A stretch of 64,000 nt of DNA from Elmis aenea (Eukaryota > Arthropoda > Insecta > Coleoptera > Elmidae), in the NCBI GenBank assembly GCA_947652605.1, contig OX393579.1, positions 44,770,970 through 44,834,969 on the forward strand, in the 5' to 3' direction. Positions within the stretch are counted from its first letter, which is position 1. Each line of letters starts with the position of its first letter. The position numbers were made by a program, and so were the translations under genes. The notes below the pieces were generated by a model that saw only the letters and a list, made by a program, of their open reading frames with translations, had not been told where the DNA came from and made no database searches. Below, piece by piece: positions 34,536 through 46,315 of this stretch.

Positions 34536-35940
34536 ACATGAAAGCGCCTTATAGCAAAATGTTTTTGACTTAATTTTTACCTAGGAAATCAGCTTCACTA
34601 GTTGCGCTCCATCCTTTGCTAAAACTCTTTACACGAGATTGACGAATTTTTAAAGGTTTTTTCATTCAAAGTTTTTTTTTTTAACCGACTACCCACGGCA
34701 AAAATCATTTATTACTTTTTATCCTTGGCGGTTGTATTGTTTAGCAATTCAAATATTTTATTATCGTTGTACATTATTTCTATACCCACAATTTCATAAT
34801 TTTCCCGCATTAACATAAATGATTTACTTGAAACAAAGTGATTCCATCCAAAGATAATTGTTTTGTAATTTCAATTGTTTCGTAATTTGTTTAATGGCAC
34901 ACGTGTTTCATCTAAAAATAATTTATCACACAAAAACGCAATTGGCTTTTTATTATCCGATTTTCTTTTTGTAAACAATTGCTTTGACTATGACACTGAT
35001 TGTGCATAGTTCTCGCCTTAAATTAGTGGTTGACGTTTTTTCTTGAAGTCCATTAGTTGGTTTGCAGATTTCAAAAGCTTGAGAACCTCTGGCTGTAGAG
35101 AGTTTGTACGAACGTCCTAGTTATGTAATTTGATTGATTCGTGTTCGGGTAATACATAGCGTTTGGTCCTATTTTGATGGAAATTGATTCGTGTTTTCTA
35201 TGCTCGGGAGTTTTATTGTGTGGAGTTTTATGTGAGTTCGGGAAAAAATTCGCTGGAGGGTCCTGAATTTCGTATTCATTACTTGTAGTGAAATGTAGAA
35301 AAGCAATTTCGCTTAAAAATTTCTTACGATTTGGAAACGAGCCACATATTTCATGTTCGTCAGCAAATCTAGAATTGAAAGAGATAAATTTGATAGCAAC
35401 GTTTTATCGTGGCCCTGCTGACCTTTTGTGAACGGTTAATCGTAATAATTTAGAGCTTACCAGTAATTCTCAATTATGTTTAAATTCTACTTTAAACGAA
35501 CTAAGTATTGCATTCGTTTTTGTTTTTTTTTCGTTCTGTGTAACGCTGATTCGATCTGTTGATTGAGATAGTATTGACTTAGGTACAAAACGTTCAGAGA
35601 AAAAAAAATGTAACTGAAGTTTAAAGGTTAAAAAATTAACGCTGTTATTTTGGTTGATAAATCACTTTATTTACTAAACATTTTAGTAATATTGATTAGC
35701 AAAATACAAATTAATAACTTTGTGTACGTGATGATTATTGTTTTTTTAATTTTAAATCTTTTTACTGTGAAACATAAGCATACATACATTATTTTGTTGT
35801 TTTGTAGTAATTATCGCTTACTGATTCTAATTTTATAATAACAATAAATTAGGAAAGTGTGCTGGTGACAACAAATGATATGCGATGATCTTTAAGTAAG
35901 TACTTTGAAATTTTACTTACGAATTGGTCACAGCACACGG
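34536..35940. other. No recognisable feature
   Basis: AT-rich DNA without repeat ends. The small ORF at 35650-35838 is hydrophobic and AT-driven. Confidence 0.45.
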
Positions 35941-36311
35941 TTGAACACTAGGGTGGATCGAATTTTATTTTTTCATTTTTTTTTCTGGCGGGGTGCGGAA
36001 AAGATGCTCTAGGGGAATACAATCAGAAGTCATGAAGACAATATTTTGATATTATTAGTGCAAGTACTGCCCCAAGCCTGCTGAATTTTGAAAAAAATTT
36101 GCTGAATGTAGGTTATAGTTTGCCCAAGAAAAGTATTCAAGGTTAGGCTACAAAACTTTTATAACTTTTTTGGACAATTAAAAGAATAAGAAAATAGAAC
36201 AGAATGTAAAATCACACAAAAACAGTTAAAAAAAAAATTAAGATCACTCCAAAATTAAGCTAATAACTTGGTTTTGTAGTCTTTCTTGGTATGATACGAC
36301 AAGATTCTAAT

Positions 36312-36432
36312 TTATTTCTGATCCGTCACCAATTTGACACATCTTTCAGTGGTTTGTGTGTGGCAAGGCATCAAACAAAATTTAGGTAAAATATCAGTTT
36401 CGACTTTGTCCAAATTTGCGATGGCTTCGGAA
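36312..36432 (-). pseudogene. C-terminal remnant of the same protein
   Basis: The minus-strand frame gives SEAIANLDKVETDILPKF, then LMPCHTQTTERCVKLVTD and a stop. The P-C-H-T-Q-x-x-E-R-x-V-K-L-V-T signature is, from memory, near the C-terminus of the same large uncharacterised family as the piece at 36564-37074. Finding both termini in one 8-bp-duplication element, in the right order, argues that the family is this transposon's own protein and that the middle (several hundred codons) was lost. Confidence 0.55.
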
Positions 36433-36563
36433 ATGATGGGAACAGTCAATTGGCAATTGTTTTTGCGTCACTAGATTTCATAGAAATATGGTCAATGTAT
36501 TGTGAGCCAGGTTTTTTCAATAAACTAATGTGCTATTCGAACACAACTTTTCTGCGATAGTCC

Positions 36564-37074
36564 TCATTGCTTTTCCTGCATATCAGCATTTGCTTTTAAG
36601 GGCTTAGAATTTGAACCCTTAGTTTGAGACGTGGATCTTTGGAACTTTGATGTTTGGGAAGCTTCTTCATAAAAATTTCGTTGCAATTTTTTGGAAATAT
36701 TGGTTTCGTTTTTCCTTGTAGTCTCTCTATCCAAGGAACACATCATCATTTTTCTTTGACCTCGCTGGTCTAACAAGAATTCTCTTTCTTTAATGAGTAT
36801 CTTTCGCGATTTGTCACAAGAACTAGTCTCGAACGAACTACATTTGCGTGGCAATGTCAAACAGGGTCCTGGCGTCCCTTTTGAACTTCTCCAATTTGTT
36901 TCTGTAGTTGTCACTATTCTTTCTACATTGATAGGGCTTTAGGATTGCACGGTATTTGTCATGATATGTTTTTATTCTCGCTAAGATTGTTCGATGCTCT
37001 ACTGTAGGTAAGGACGCTCTACTCCAGATTTGTTCTATGTCAGTAGTAACTATTTTACTAGTGTCTCTTACCAA
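36564..37074 (-). pseudogene. N-terminal part of a recurrent uncharacterised transposon protein
   Basis: Two overlapping frames form one protein. The first (37074-36838) contains IEQIWSRASLPTVEHRTI, KTYHDKYRAILKPYQC and FKRDARTLFDIAT. The second (to 36564) contains RKCSSFETSSCDKSRKI and KEREFLLDQRGQRKMMM, then a Lys/Ser-rich tail. From memory, this layout (LFDIA-CKC, a C-x-C-D/x-K knuckle-like stretch, then E-x-x-F-L-x-D-Q-R-x-x-R-K-M) starts a large family of uncharacterised arthropod and cnidarian proteins of 600-900 residues. One frameshift lies at about 36840-36900 and one Cys of the knuckle is Ser. The residues between here and the C-terminal remnant are deleted. Confidence 0.6.
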
Positions 37075-37804
37075 ATCCTGGAATCGTTTGCTAAGGTTTG
37101 GAGACGTAAATAAAATATTATATCATGCCTTCATGCCTTCATGCGTCGGTAACAAACTATTCGGGAATTCTTTGCCAACACCAAATATAGGACAGTTTGT
37201 ATCACTGCTACGTAAACGTTTGTACTTTTATTACAGAAAAATAACACTATCAAATCTCAAATATTCGAAATCAGAACGAAACGTGATCTCTTCCTGAAAA
37301 AAAAAAATTGAAACTATAAAGCGAAGGGACGCTAAATGACATATCCGCTGCACTACCCGCGCACACCACGCGCACGTGACAATAAAATGACTCGGGAAAG
37401 TAAGAAAAACGGTGTGTAACATTGTTATTTTAATAATTAAAAGCATAAACTGTGATAATGTTCCAAAAAGTCGTGAAATTCGTTGTTAAAAATAGAACAA
37501 AGACATTTTAATTTAAAGTAACTTTTTTTAAATTCTCGAAAACTTTGACGACTTTGGGGCAGTACTTCCAATTATTTTTTTTTTTAAATATTTTGCATGA
37601 TTAATCAAAAGATACCAGGGCATCTATCGCGCACCCCCCGAAATCGAAATTCGAAAAAAAAAAATTCCCATATAAGAGCGATCCACCCTATTGAACACCT
37701 CGGTCACAGAATTTATTTTTAAATAGGCTTAAATTAAACGCAACAGTATCGTTTTAAAGGTTATGATACCTTTAACTCGAATTTTGAAATATAAGCGATT
37801 TTTT

Positions 37805-39145
37805 TACAGCTTACAGGTTGCTGTATTTCTTTCTCCATATTTCCCTGTCGTAAACATCCTCTTGTTTAAAGTTTCTTCCCTCCATGGCTTCTTTAAAAAA
37901 AAAAAAACAGCTTCCTCTGTTTGGTCGTTGGAATGGTTTCCACTTCCATTTTGCTTTTGTAATCTCTCGTCGTTCATTCTGTTCAGATGTCCATACCAGG
38001 CCAGCTGTTTCCTTTCTACGGTCTCCAATATTGAAGTTTTCACTTTCATATTATGTTTAATATCTTCATTTCTAGACGGTCAAATAGTGTTGCTCTGCAG
38101 CACTGCCTCTAGAATATCATTTCTTTTGCCATCGTTCTATTACTTATGGTTTGGTAACAGTCCACACTTCTGACCTTAACAGCGTGCAACTTTCAATAAA
38201 TGTATAATATAATCTTGTTTTTTCTGGTGATGATATCGTATCGTTCCACACTAACATATGTAAATTTGTGATCGTTGATCTACCTTTTTAAATTTTGCTT
38301 TAAATGTTTGTCTTGTTTCTTCCGTTTGACGCTAGGAAAACTCCCAGGTATTTGTCGTTTGTCAGTATTATTATCTCGCTCTCCACTTGTAGTTTTTGCC
38401 CTGGGTCCTGTTTCTCGAAACTTACAAGCCTTGTAACACAAGTCCGTAGCTTAGCTACACATGTAGTTTTTCATTAGTTTCCATGAAAAGTACACGTGTA
38501 GCTAAGCTACGGACTTGTATTACAAGGCTTGTAGGTTTCGAAAAACATGACCGCTCTACCATTTATTATGTATTGAGACTTTTCATGGTTCATTTCTAAA
38601 CCCCATTTTTAATTTTTCAAACATAGTTTATGTCGTCCGTGTCTTCTGCTACAAGTACTTGATCATCCGCAAGTAGTAAGCTCTACAGATTATCGTTATC
38701 AGTTTATACTCCCATGGGACTATATTGATTTTCCAATCTCTCCATTCTTCGTTTGTCTATACCTTAAACAGTGAAGGGGTTAGGTTACATCCTTGTCTTT
38801 TAAAATCGTCCGAATATCTTAGTCCCATGTTTTTTCTGCTTGTACTACCATTATACCAATTTTTGATTACGTTTATAATTTGTGTTTTATCTCACTTTTC
38901 TTTCCACCCATAGTTTATTAACAAGTACATTTTATCGTATGCTTTTTTTTTAAGTTTATGAAGATGACGTGTAGTTCTTTTCCATGTTTTTTTTTGCTAA
39001 TTGTTTCACCCAGAATAACTAGTCAATACATGACCTATCTAGTCTAAAACCACTTTGCTCTTCGGCTTCACGAAAATATTCCTTAATTTTCTTTTTTTAC
39101 TATTCTCCCATACAGTCTATTCATAATCGAAATAATTCTGATACT
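37805..39145 (-). pseudogene. LINE reverse transcriptase, decayed
   Basis: Read on the minus strand from 39145: NRLYGRIVKKE, a GFR.DRSCID-like segment, KKKAYDKMYL (motif A end), FKRQGCNLTPSLFKV (motif B), LRMIKYL next to a LLADDQVLVAEDTDD frame (motif C), and near the end RKQLAWYGHLNRMNDERLQKQ (W-x-G-H-x-x-R-M tail). It is interrupted by a ~148-bp palindromic MITE at 38405-38551. Many stops and frame shifts are present. Confidence 0.75.
38405..38551. mobile_element. Small palindromic MITE inside the LINE
   Basis: The arms read TGTTTCTCGAAACTTACAAG and (inverted) TGTTTTTCGAAACCTACAAG. They continue through CCTTGTAAYACAAGTCCGTA and GCTTAGCTACACRTGTA, about 58 bp each at more than 90% identity. 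The loop is about 25 bp. Confidence 0.85.
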
Positions 39146-39159
39146 TATACAGGGTGAGT

Positions 39160-39840
39160 CATTATTGCGGGATCGGTCGATTGTGGTTAAACGGTTTGAG
39201 ATAAAAAGTTGATTCAAACGCTATTTCATAAAGTTTTTTCTTCCGAACACGATAATTTTTTTTCAAATATACAGGGCTAGTCACCTCTCTGGAACTAATA
39301 GCAACTTTTAAATTTCAAATGCAACACCCCACATTTTTTATTTAATGTTTTTGACCGCCTTTATTTTAGCTTTGCACCAATATAAAATACTACCGGTTTT
39401 TATGCGGCGTTGTCACTAAAAGGTTTTAAGTCTTCATTTAAAAAATTCTGCTGAAGTTATTTTTTGAAGTACAGCGTTGTAATTTGGTAAGGACATGCAG
39501 AAAACATTGCTCTATTAGCTCGATATGAAAAAGTTTAAATCGCACGCATACAGGGTGTTCATAAATAGGTGGCAACTTCCATGATTTTCAAAAGCTCGTA
39601 ACTCAATTTTTTCAAATGCAAACCTCCTATATTTTCTTATGTCATCGAATTCGTCTTTAAAAGAGCTTAATTTTTTGTTGAGGATGTCCTATACCCAAAA
39701 CTCATACTTAACGAGATATTCGACATTTTTACTTCTAATCGTTATTAAAGCAAATAGAGTGCCGTGGAAATTGAAAAAAACAACTGTTCACTTAACTAAC
39801 GTCGAAAACTTTTCATTTATTTCTTGAATTATTGCATTTC
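39160..39840. mobile_element. Cluster of three CAGGGTG-type left ends
   Basis: TATACAGGGTGAGTCATTAT (39150), TATACAGGGCTAGTCACCTC (39263) and ATACAGGGTGTTCATAAATA (39550) lie within 400 bp in the same orientation. The third is followed by foldback-like phrases (AAAGCTCGTAACTCAA; TTTTTTCAAATGCAAACCTC). None has an obvious inverted partner, so these look like nested solo ends. Confidence 0.55.
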
Positions 39841-40544
39841 CACAATGAATTTTACTTAACAAGAGCACGTCGTTATTTCTAATAAGTAATTAAATTATCG
39901 AGGTGGCAATGGTTCGTCGAGCAGTCTGTATGCTGGCCAAAAATTTGCTTTCTACTGTTTGTTTCGTTTTGTAGATACTGCAAATTGGAAATATATTATT
40001 TCATCTGTTTGTTTCAGCGAACAAAAGTGCTTAATGTGCTAGTTATTTTAAGATACTGTCAAAACTTTTGTGTGTTTTGTAGCCTACAGCAGTTAAATGA
40101 AGTTTAGCAATTTGTTTTGTGTAAATATTGCGGCGACACTTTTTGTGAGTTGTTAGAATAAGTAATAATTACAGTCTGCAAGGGTCCCGAGTTTTGCATT
40201 TTTGCCTTTGATGAAACACGATGAATGTATTTATCCTCTTTCTTTTTCCAATTGCCATTAACGTTTATTTTTTTAGGTTCTTTCAAAGCAATAAATGTTT
40301 GTTAGGTAAACGCATTTGCTTACAGCAACATATAATATGGTCTGTTGATTTTTTCCTTCAGCAATTTGCGGAATTGTGTCTGTTTGAAGTATTCGTACGT
40401 TCAAACAAACAAACTAAAGAATGCGCGTTAATATTTGCTATTGGCTCATGCAGAAGTAACATCGAGAAATTTGTTTGTTTTTAGATCTACGTTCTTAAAT
40501 TTAGGTCAATTTTTTTCCTTCTTTCGTTTACATTTAAAAAAATA
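39841..40544. other. No recognisable feature
   Basis: AT-rich with short ORFs only. Confidence 0.45.
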
Positions 40545-40546
40545 TA

Positions 40547-42056
40547 CAGGGTTCTCGTTTTTCGAGGGCTACTATGGGGATCTCGTAAACGGTAAGAGTT
40601 ACGACTTCGGTTATATTGGGGCAAAGTTGTATATTCAGGTGCTTAAAAATTTGACGCAAACAGAACTTATCTAGCTTTTCTAGTTTTTGAGATATAGGGG
40701 AAAAAGTAAAAAAGTGGATTTTTGTTTTTTGCCTGTAACTTTTTCATTTGATGTCAAATTTCATTTTTGTAAAAACATTTTCATGGCCACTTTTTGCAAG
40801 GAATCAAATTCCCCAATTATATTTTCCATGCGACGTTTCGTTTTTTTAAAACCATCATCAGGTCAATTTTTTCTCGTGGACGCTATATCTGATTTTAACG
40901 CCAATTTGTAGAGCATTTTATTCTGAATTCGACAATGTATAACAGTTGGCACTTTTTTGAAACAATTGTTGTTAAAAAGGGCAAAAACAAATATTTTATT
41001 TAAAACAAATTCTAATCGGCATGATATATAATTGTCTTTGTCCCTTTTTCCTTGGAAGAAGGTGAGTAAACCGTATGAAATTACTATTAAAGGGATTTAA
41101 TTAAAAAAATCGGTATTAATAAATATCTTAGGAATGCATTAACATTGTTCACTTATTAGCAAATATTTTTAGAATATTTTCTTCGGTTAAGTAATAAATG
41201 TCTCTAAAATGTGTATTTAATCCCTTATTTGACATGCAATTATTTGTAACAAAATGTTCGTAATCAAATAATATGTGGTCATAGTTTACAAAAAACGTCT
41301 AGAAATCTGTTTACGCTTTTTGCTTATTAGAAGTCATTAACGCAGATAAAAGGCATAACTCGTTATTTGTTGTTACAAATAATTGTATGCCAAATAAGAA
41401 TTAAATACACATTTTAGAGAAAATTACTTAACCGAAGAAAATATTCTAAAAATATTTGTTAATAAGTGAACAATGTTAATGCATTCCTAACATATTTATT
41501 AGTACCTATTTTTTAATTAGTAATTTTATGCGGTTTACTTACCTGTTTCCAAGGAAAAAGGGACAAAGACAATTATTTACCTTGGCGATTAGGATTTGTT
41601 TTAAATAGAATATTTGTTTTTGCCATTTTTAACAACAATTGTTTCAAAAAAGTGCCAACTGTTATACATTTTAGAATTCAGAATAAAATGCTCTACAAAT
41701 TGGCGTTAAAATCAGATATAGCGTCCATAAGAAAAAATTGACCTGATGATGGTTTTAAAAAAACGAAACGTCGCACGGAAAATATATTGGGGAATTTGAT
41801 TCCTTGCAAAAAGTGGCCATGAAAATGTTTTTACAAAAATGAAATTCGACATCAAATGAAAAAGTTACGGGCAAAAAACAAAAATCCACTTTTTTACTAT
41901 TTTCCCTATATCTCAAAAACTAAAAGAGCTAGATAAGTTTTGTTTGCGTCAAATTATTAAGCACCTGAATAAACAACTTTGCCCCAATTTAACCGAAGTT
42001 GCAACTCTTACCGTTTACGAGATCCCCATAGTGGCCCGCGAAAAACGAGAACCCTG
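40547..42056. mobile_element. Foldback element D (1.51 kb)
   Basis: The ends CAGGGTTCTCGTTTTTCGAG and CTCGCGGGCCAC-containing right arm (ending CGAGAACCCTG) are flanked by TA. Subterminal GGGGATCTCGTAAACGGTAA occurs in both arms. The arms are about 640 bp, near-identical, with a loop of about 200 bp around 41300. Confidence 0.9.
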
Positions 42057-42058
42057 TA

Positions 42059-42685
42059 TATAGTACCTACTGAATTTTCCTGAAGGAATTTGTTAAATAT
42101 TAACATTTGAACTGTTTATGATATGATTTCTTTTTTGAAAAAACATTGAGAACACAAATAATTTATTGCGAACTTTTTATTTGTAGATGACCTACAGTTT
42201 ATATCGTGAAGTTTAGCAGATCGTTCTTGGAACCCCCTGATAAAACTGCTAACAGTTTTCAAAAGTAAATTACTAGGATGAATTAAACATTTATACTTCC
42301 TGCATCTCTTGTGAACACGGTAGCAATTTGTTGAACTTTTAACTCTTGCAAATAAACACTCGATACTATATTTGCGTAGTAAACTTTTAATTAAATAACT
42401 TGATGAATTTTGTAGCGTCTGCTAACTACGGCATTTTAGGGGAAAATTAAATGTTTATGAGCTTTTAATGCATGTGTAGGTGAAAAGAGGGCTGGTAGGA
42501 GCGCTCTTAAGTAAATATTAAATTATGTTTTATAATAAAACGTGTGGTCAGCTTAGTTTGTTAATGCAGCGTAATCGGCTTTGTTGCTTTTAATAGTTGG
42601 GTAAGTAAAGTAACCGCTACAATTTATATTAGCGCTTGCTTTAATGCTAGGCGCGTTTAACTAGGGTGGCTATTTCCTAGTCACG
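42059..42685. other. No recognisable feature
   Basis: AT-rich spacer. Confidence 0.45.
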
Positions 42686-42689
42686 CCAA

Positions 42690-43470
42690 TACCGGACAAA
42701 AATGGAAAGAGACGATAATAGACAGGAGGATCATCAGAACATTTTTTTTTTAATAAAAAGGAAAGGCATTGACATAATAAAAGCAATGTACGAAAGAACA
42801 ATAACTGTTGTAAAAACCAAGAATGAAGAGTCGGCGTTGAAAAAAAAAGATGGTCCAAAACAAGAATACGTGCTCAGTCCATTACTATTTGTAGTCGTGA
42901 TGGATAGTGTTATAAAAGAAGCAAGACAAAAAATGCGACCATTTCATCTAGGTAGCAATAAAATGTAAAAATAAAAATAATTGAGCTCACGAAAACGGAA
43001 AATAATCGTTAACATAATCCAGAATCTTTAAACCATGAATTGGAAAAGATCGACATAAAAATAAATGCAAAAAAAAAACCATGATCATCACTACAGAGAA
43101 CAAAAGGCACAGAATCACATTAGAAGGGCATAGGTTGGATCAGGTAGATAGCTTTAAGTATTTAGTAGTGATCATCGAACGTAGGGATGGACAAGCAATT
43201 AAGTGAAAGAACAGGAAAAACTAAAAGAATATTTAACAGCTTAAGAACAAAACTTTCTGGAAACAGAAATCCTAAAAGGAGGAAAAGTAGAAGTCATAAA
43301 AAGGATGTGAAACGTTCTTACTCTCAAATAGAAACAGTAGCCGTTAAATGCAATGGAAATGAAAGGAAAACCCAAAAAAGATGGAATCAGAAATAAAACA
43401 TACAGGTATAATAAACAGTTACAGATGAAACCAGTCAAAATAAATATTATACAAAAAAGGGGCTGGTTTC
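42690..43470 (+). pseudogene. LINE RT fragment, left of a foldback insertion
   Basis: It contains IDIIKAMYERTITVVKTKN, then KQEYVLSPLLFVVVMDSVIK (motif B; normally GVKQGDVLSPLLF..VMD.V), EARQKM, then KTMIITTENKRHRITLEG and DSFKYLVV. It is the same LINE family as 14270-14960. The copy is cut at about 43470 by a foldback and continues at 45649. Confidence 0.8.
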
Positions 43471-43471
43471 T

Positions 43472-45648
43472 ATATGTTTCTTAAGTATTGTAAAAAAAAT
43501 TATGAGGTGATTCCTTATCGAAAATTAAAGGGGTCTTTTATATAACTTTTTTTTCTTAGACGACTCCGTTCGGAGTTACACCCACTAAGGAAGAAGGGTA
43601 AAATAAGGTTTTTATTGGTATGTTTTATACTTATTAAAAAGTTTCCCATGGTAATATTTTCAATCGTCTCCCACCTTCACAGGGGGCTAAAAAGCAGGGA
43701 CTAAAAACGAAAAAAATTCCGTTCGTTTCTGTTCGGAACGAAAACGAAATATATCGTTTTCGTTCTTTTCGTTCTAACCGAAAAAATTCTTTTTTCGTTT
43801 TCGTGAACCGAAATAATAACGGTTAAAACCGGTTTTACAATATTTTTTTTGTCGTCAAAAAATCTATTTTTTTTCTAGTCACCACAACCCTCTAAAAATA
43901 CGATAACAATATTTGCGTCTCAACTTAAATATAAACGATGAAGATGGGGTTTGATGCTCATGGACAGCATATTTTAAACCATCGCCATATTAAATTTACC
44001 AAATCGTTAAACACATTAACATTTAACCATTTTATTAAGTTTAACACCCGTAAGGTGCAAAAATACAACGTGATTAGGTTAAATTAGACACACGATCTTT
44101 ATCTAAAAATATGAAAATATAGCAAATGCTGTTTTAAATTTGTTTTAGTACTAAAAATCTATGCATTTGAATTAAATAAGATCCTGCTGTAATTATTTAA
44201 AGAGACAAAAGAATGAATTTAAGTGGATAATTTACTAAATGTTATAAATAAAAAAGATATTAAAAAAAAACTTTATGGTTTGTACATACCATACAATATA
44301 CATTTTCACATTCCGTTAAATCTTACTAACAACACATCTTCCAATCTTCTTTTACATTAGTCCTTTTCGAAGTAAAAATAAATTTTTCTATTATTATGTC
44401 TAAACGCAAATAAAACATACACATTGATTACATATATCCAATCAAGTGTATATTCTATATTGATGATCTAAAAAACAAATTAGAAATAGAGAATATCTGT
44501 ACCGTTAATTGTGTTACACGAAATTGAAAGTATAAACAATAGAGTTGTTAATACATATTCACGTAAATATATGGAGAAAAGTGAAGCTCACTTATTTCAA
44601 GTGAGATTTTTTACTGCCTCGTGGAGTCTCCCCAGCACAGAAGGTAAATTCGCGTTTGTGTTTAACAAATAAAATTGAAATAGCGACAAAACCGGTTAAA
44701 ACCGGTTTAAACCGGTTTTGGAAAATATTTATTTCGTTTTCGTTCTTGAACGAAAAATAATAATTTCGTTTTCGTTTTCGTTCTTAAAAAAATTTCGGTT
44801 AATTTCGTTTAACGTTTTCGTTTTCGTTCCGTTCTCAGTCCCTGCTAAAAAGTGCGATCCTTGTTGATTTTTAATCAGAACTTTTCGGTGGGTTAAAATT
44901 TTGCAATTTAAAATTTTTGTTTTTGAAAGCTTGATCTATTTAGAAACTTTCTAGTCTTTAGTGTGTCTCGTAAAACCTACCTAAAAAATAAAATATGTAA
45001 ACATGCGCCATTAAATATTCCAATATAAAACGATTCGTTTTGGTGGTTACCATGGTTTGTTTATGTTCATATCGGATAAAATTGGCAAATGTTATTTATT
45101 TTGACGTTTACGCGGCTGCAACGCGACAACGCCCGTCAATTCTACCCAATATGAACATAAACAAACCATGGTAACAACCAAAATGAACCGTTTTATATTG
45201 GAATATTTGATGGTTCATGTTTACTTATTTTATTTTTTACTCAAAAACTGTAGGTTTTACGGGAAGCACTAAAGAATTACAAACAGTTTCTAAATAGTTC
45301 ATGCTTTCAAAAAGAAAAATTTAAATTGCAAAATTTTAACCCACCAAATAGTTCTAATTAAAAAACCAATAGGGGTCGTAATTTTCAGCCCCCTGTGAAG
45401 GTGGGAGATGATTAAAAATATTACTATGGAAAACCTTTTAATAAGTATAAGACATCTACTAAATATCATTCCCCTACATTTATCCAAATTTGAGAAATAA
45501 AATAAAAACCTAATTTTACCGCTCCCCTTTAGGGGAGTGTAACTCCGAAAGGAGACGTCTAAGGGAAAAATTGTATATAAAAGACCCCCTTAATTTTCGA
45601 TAAGGAATCACCTTATACATTTTTTCGCAATACTTAAGAAACACCCTG
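43472..45648. mobile_element. Foldback element carrying a hAT copy in its left arm
   Basis: The left arm (TTTCTTAAGTATTG..., GGTGATTCCTTATCG, GTCTCCCACCTTCACAGGGG) and the right arm (its complement, ending CAATACTTAAGAAACACCCTG then TA) pair around a centre at about 45090. Inner arms contain AACAAACCATGGTAAC and its partner. The outermost CAGGGTG of the left end is lost. Removing the hAT at 43695-44844 restores the left arm. Removing the whole element rejoins LINE sequence. Confidence 0.88.
43695..44844. mobile_element. hAT-type non-autonomous element (1150 bp)
   Basis: The ends CAGGGACTAAAAACG and GTTCTCAGTCCCTG are flanked by a perfect 8-bp duplication, CTAAAAAG, at 43687-43694 and 44845-44852. 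Subterminal regions are alternating AACGAAAACG/CGTTTTCGTT words and AAACCGGTT repeats. The central 800 bp is AT-rich with no long ORF, so no transposase remains. Confidence 0.92.
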
Positions 45649-45880
45649 TATATAATAAAAGAAAAAAGGTTAACCAGAAAAGCCTATGAAGTAAGGTCAC
45701 AAGGAAAAAACAAAAAACTTGACAATGTAAATAAAAAAGTTGCTACCGATAGGAAAATCCGATGGATAGAAATAACAAAGTTAGCGCACTACAGATAAGG
45801 GTAAACACCAATATCAACACAACTTGACAGTTCTACGCCTGACAGTAGAAGGACTAAGAACTAAATACATTGAAAAATCT
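45649..45880 (+). pseudogene. LINE C-terminal piece, right of the foldback
   Basis: The frame reads KRLTRKAYEVRSQGKNK, VATDRKIRWIEITKLAH and further down a STQLDSSTPDSRRTKN-like tail. It matches the minus-strand copy at 14270-14600 (SLTRKAYEARLQG). It completes the fragment at 42690-43470. Confidence 0.75.
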
Positions 45881-46054
45881 TAATAATAATTAATCAATAC
45901 ACGGCAACAGCCTTCGAAACAGGTAAAAAAAAATTATTTAAAAATAGCAAATACGAATAAAGTATGTATATACATAATTAAAGTAAAATAATTATTAACA
46001 AAACTACTACTCATGTTTTAATTACATTTAAAAAAATCATTGTTTTCAATTTTT

Positions 46055-46300
46055 TCTTAAAGCTTTTCGCAGGAGTGCATAAAATTAAATCGTGTTATAA
46101 TAATAATTGCTTTTAATGTTTCACTGATCAGGTGTGCTTTGTCTGAAGTCCTCATATCATTAATTACAGAAAATGTTCGATCTGTAGCTGCATTTGTTCT
46201 TGAAGCCTTTCATTAATTTTGCAATTTACGTTATTGATCCAAAAGGAAAGTGGTTGCTTGAAAAATGCTGAAAGACTTCAATTCATTTGTTGACTGCCGG
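46055..46300 (-). pseudogene. hAT transposase C-terminal (dimerisation) domain
   Basis: The minus strand reads ASRTNAATDRTFSVINDMRT, then SDKAHLISETLKAIIIITRF and MHSCEKL, then stop. This matches the end of hAT transposases of the ZBED/SCAND3-like type (S-A-A-T-D-R-S-F-S-V-M-N-D-I-R-T...). Upstream sequence is lost at a MITE (46316). It is not from the hAT at 43695, which lacks coding sequence. Confidence 0.75.
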
Positions 46301-46315
46301 CAACTCAAATGTATA

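Larger units (their letters stand above)
35949..37690 (-). mobile_element. hAT-like transposon, internally deleted
   Basis: This 1742-bp element has ends TAGGGTGGATCG and CGATCCACCCTA. It is flanked by a perfect 8-bp duplication, TTGAACAC, at 35941-35948 and 37691-37698. An 8-bp duplication with a YAGGG end fits the hAT superfamily. The subterminal parts share further inverted words (AGTACTGCCCCAA near both ends). It carries N- and C-terminal remnants of a large protein on the minus strand. Confidence 0.85.

Noticed and set aside
36564..37074. Host gene for the LFDIA/CKC protein
   Set aside because: Both termini of the protein lie inside one element with an 8-bp duplication and the middle is missing, so it is transposon cargo or the transposon's own gene, not an intact host gene.
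43187..43396. Lys/Arg-rich 69-codon ORF
   Set aside because: It is the LINE region read in a neighbouring frame. The LINE frame matches the copy at 14270-14960.
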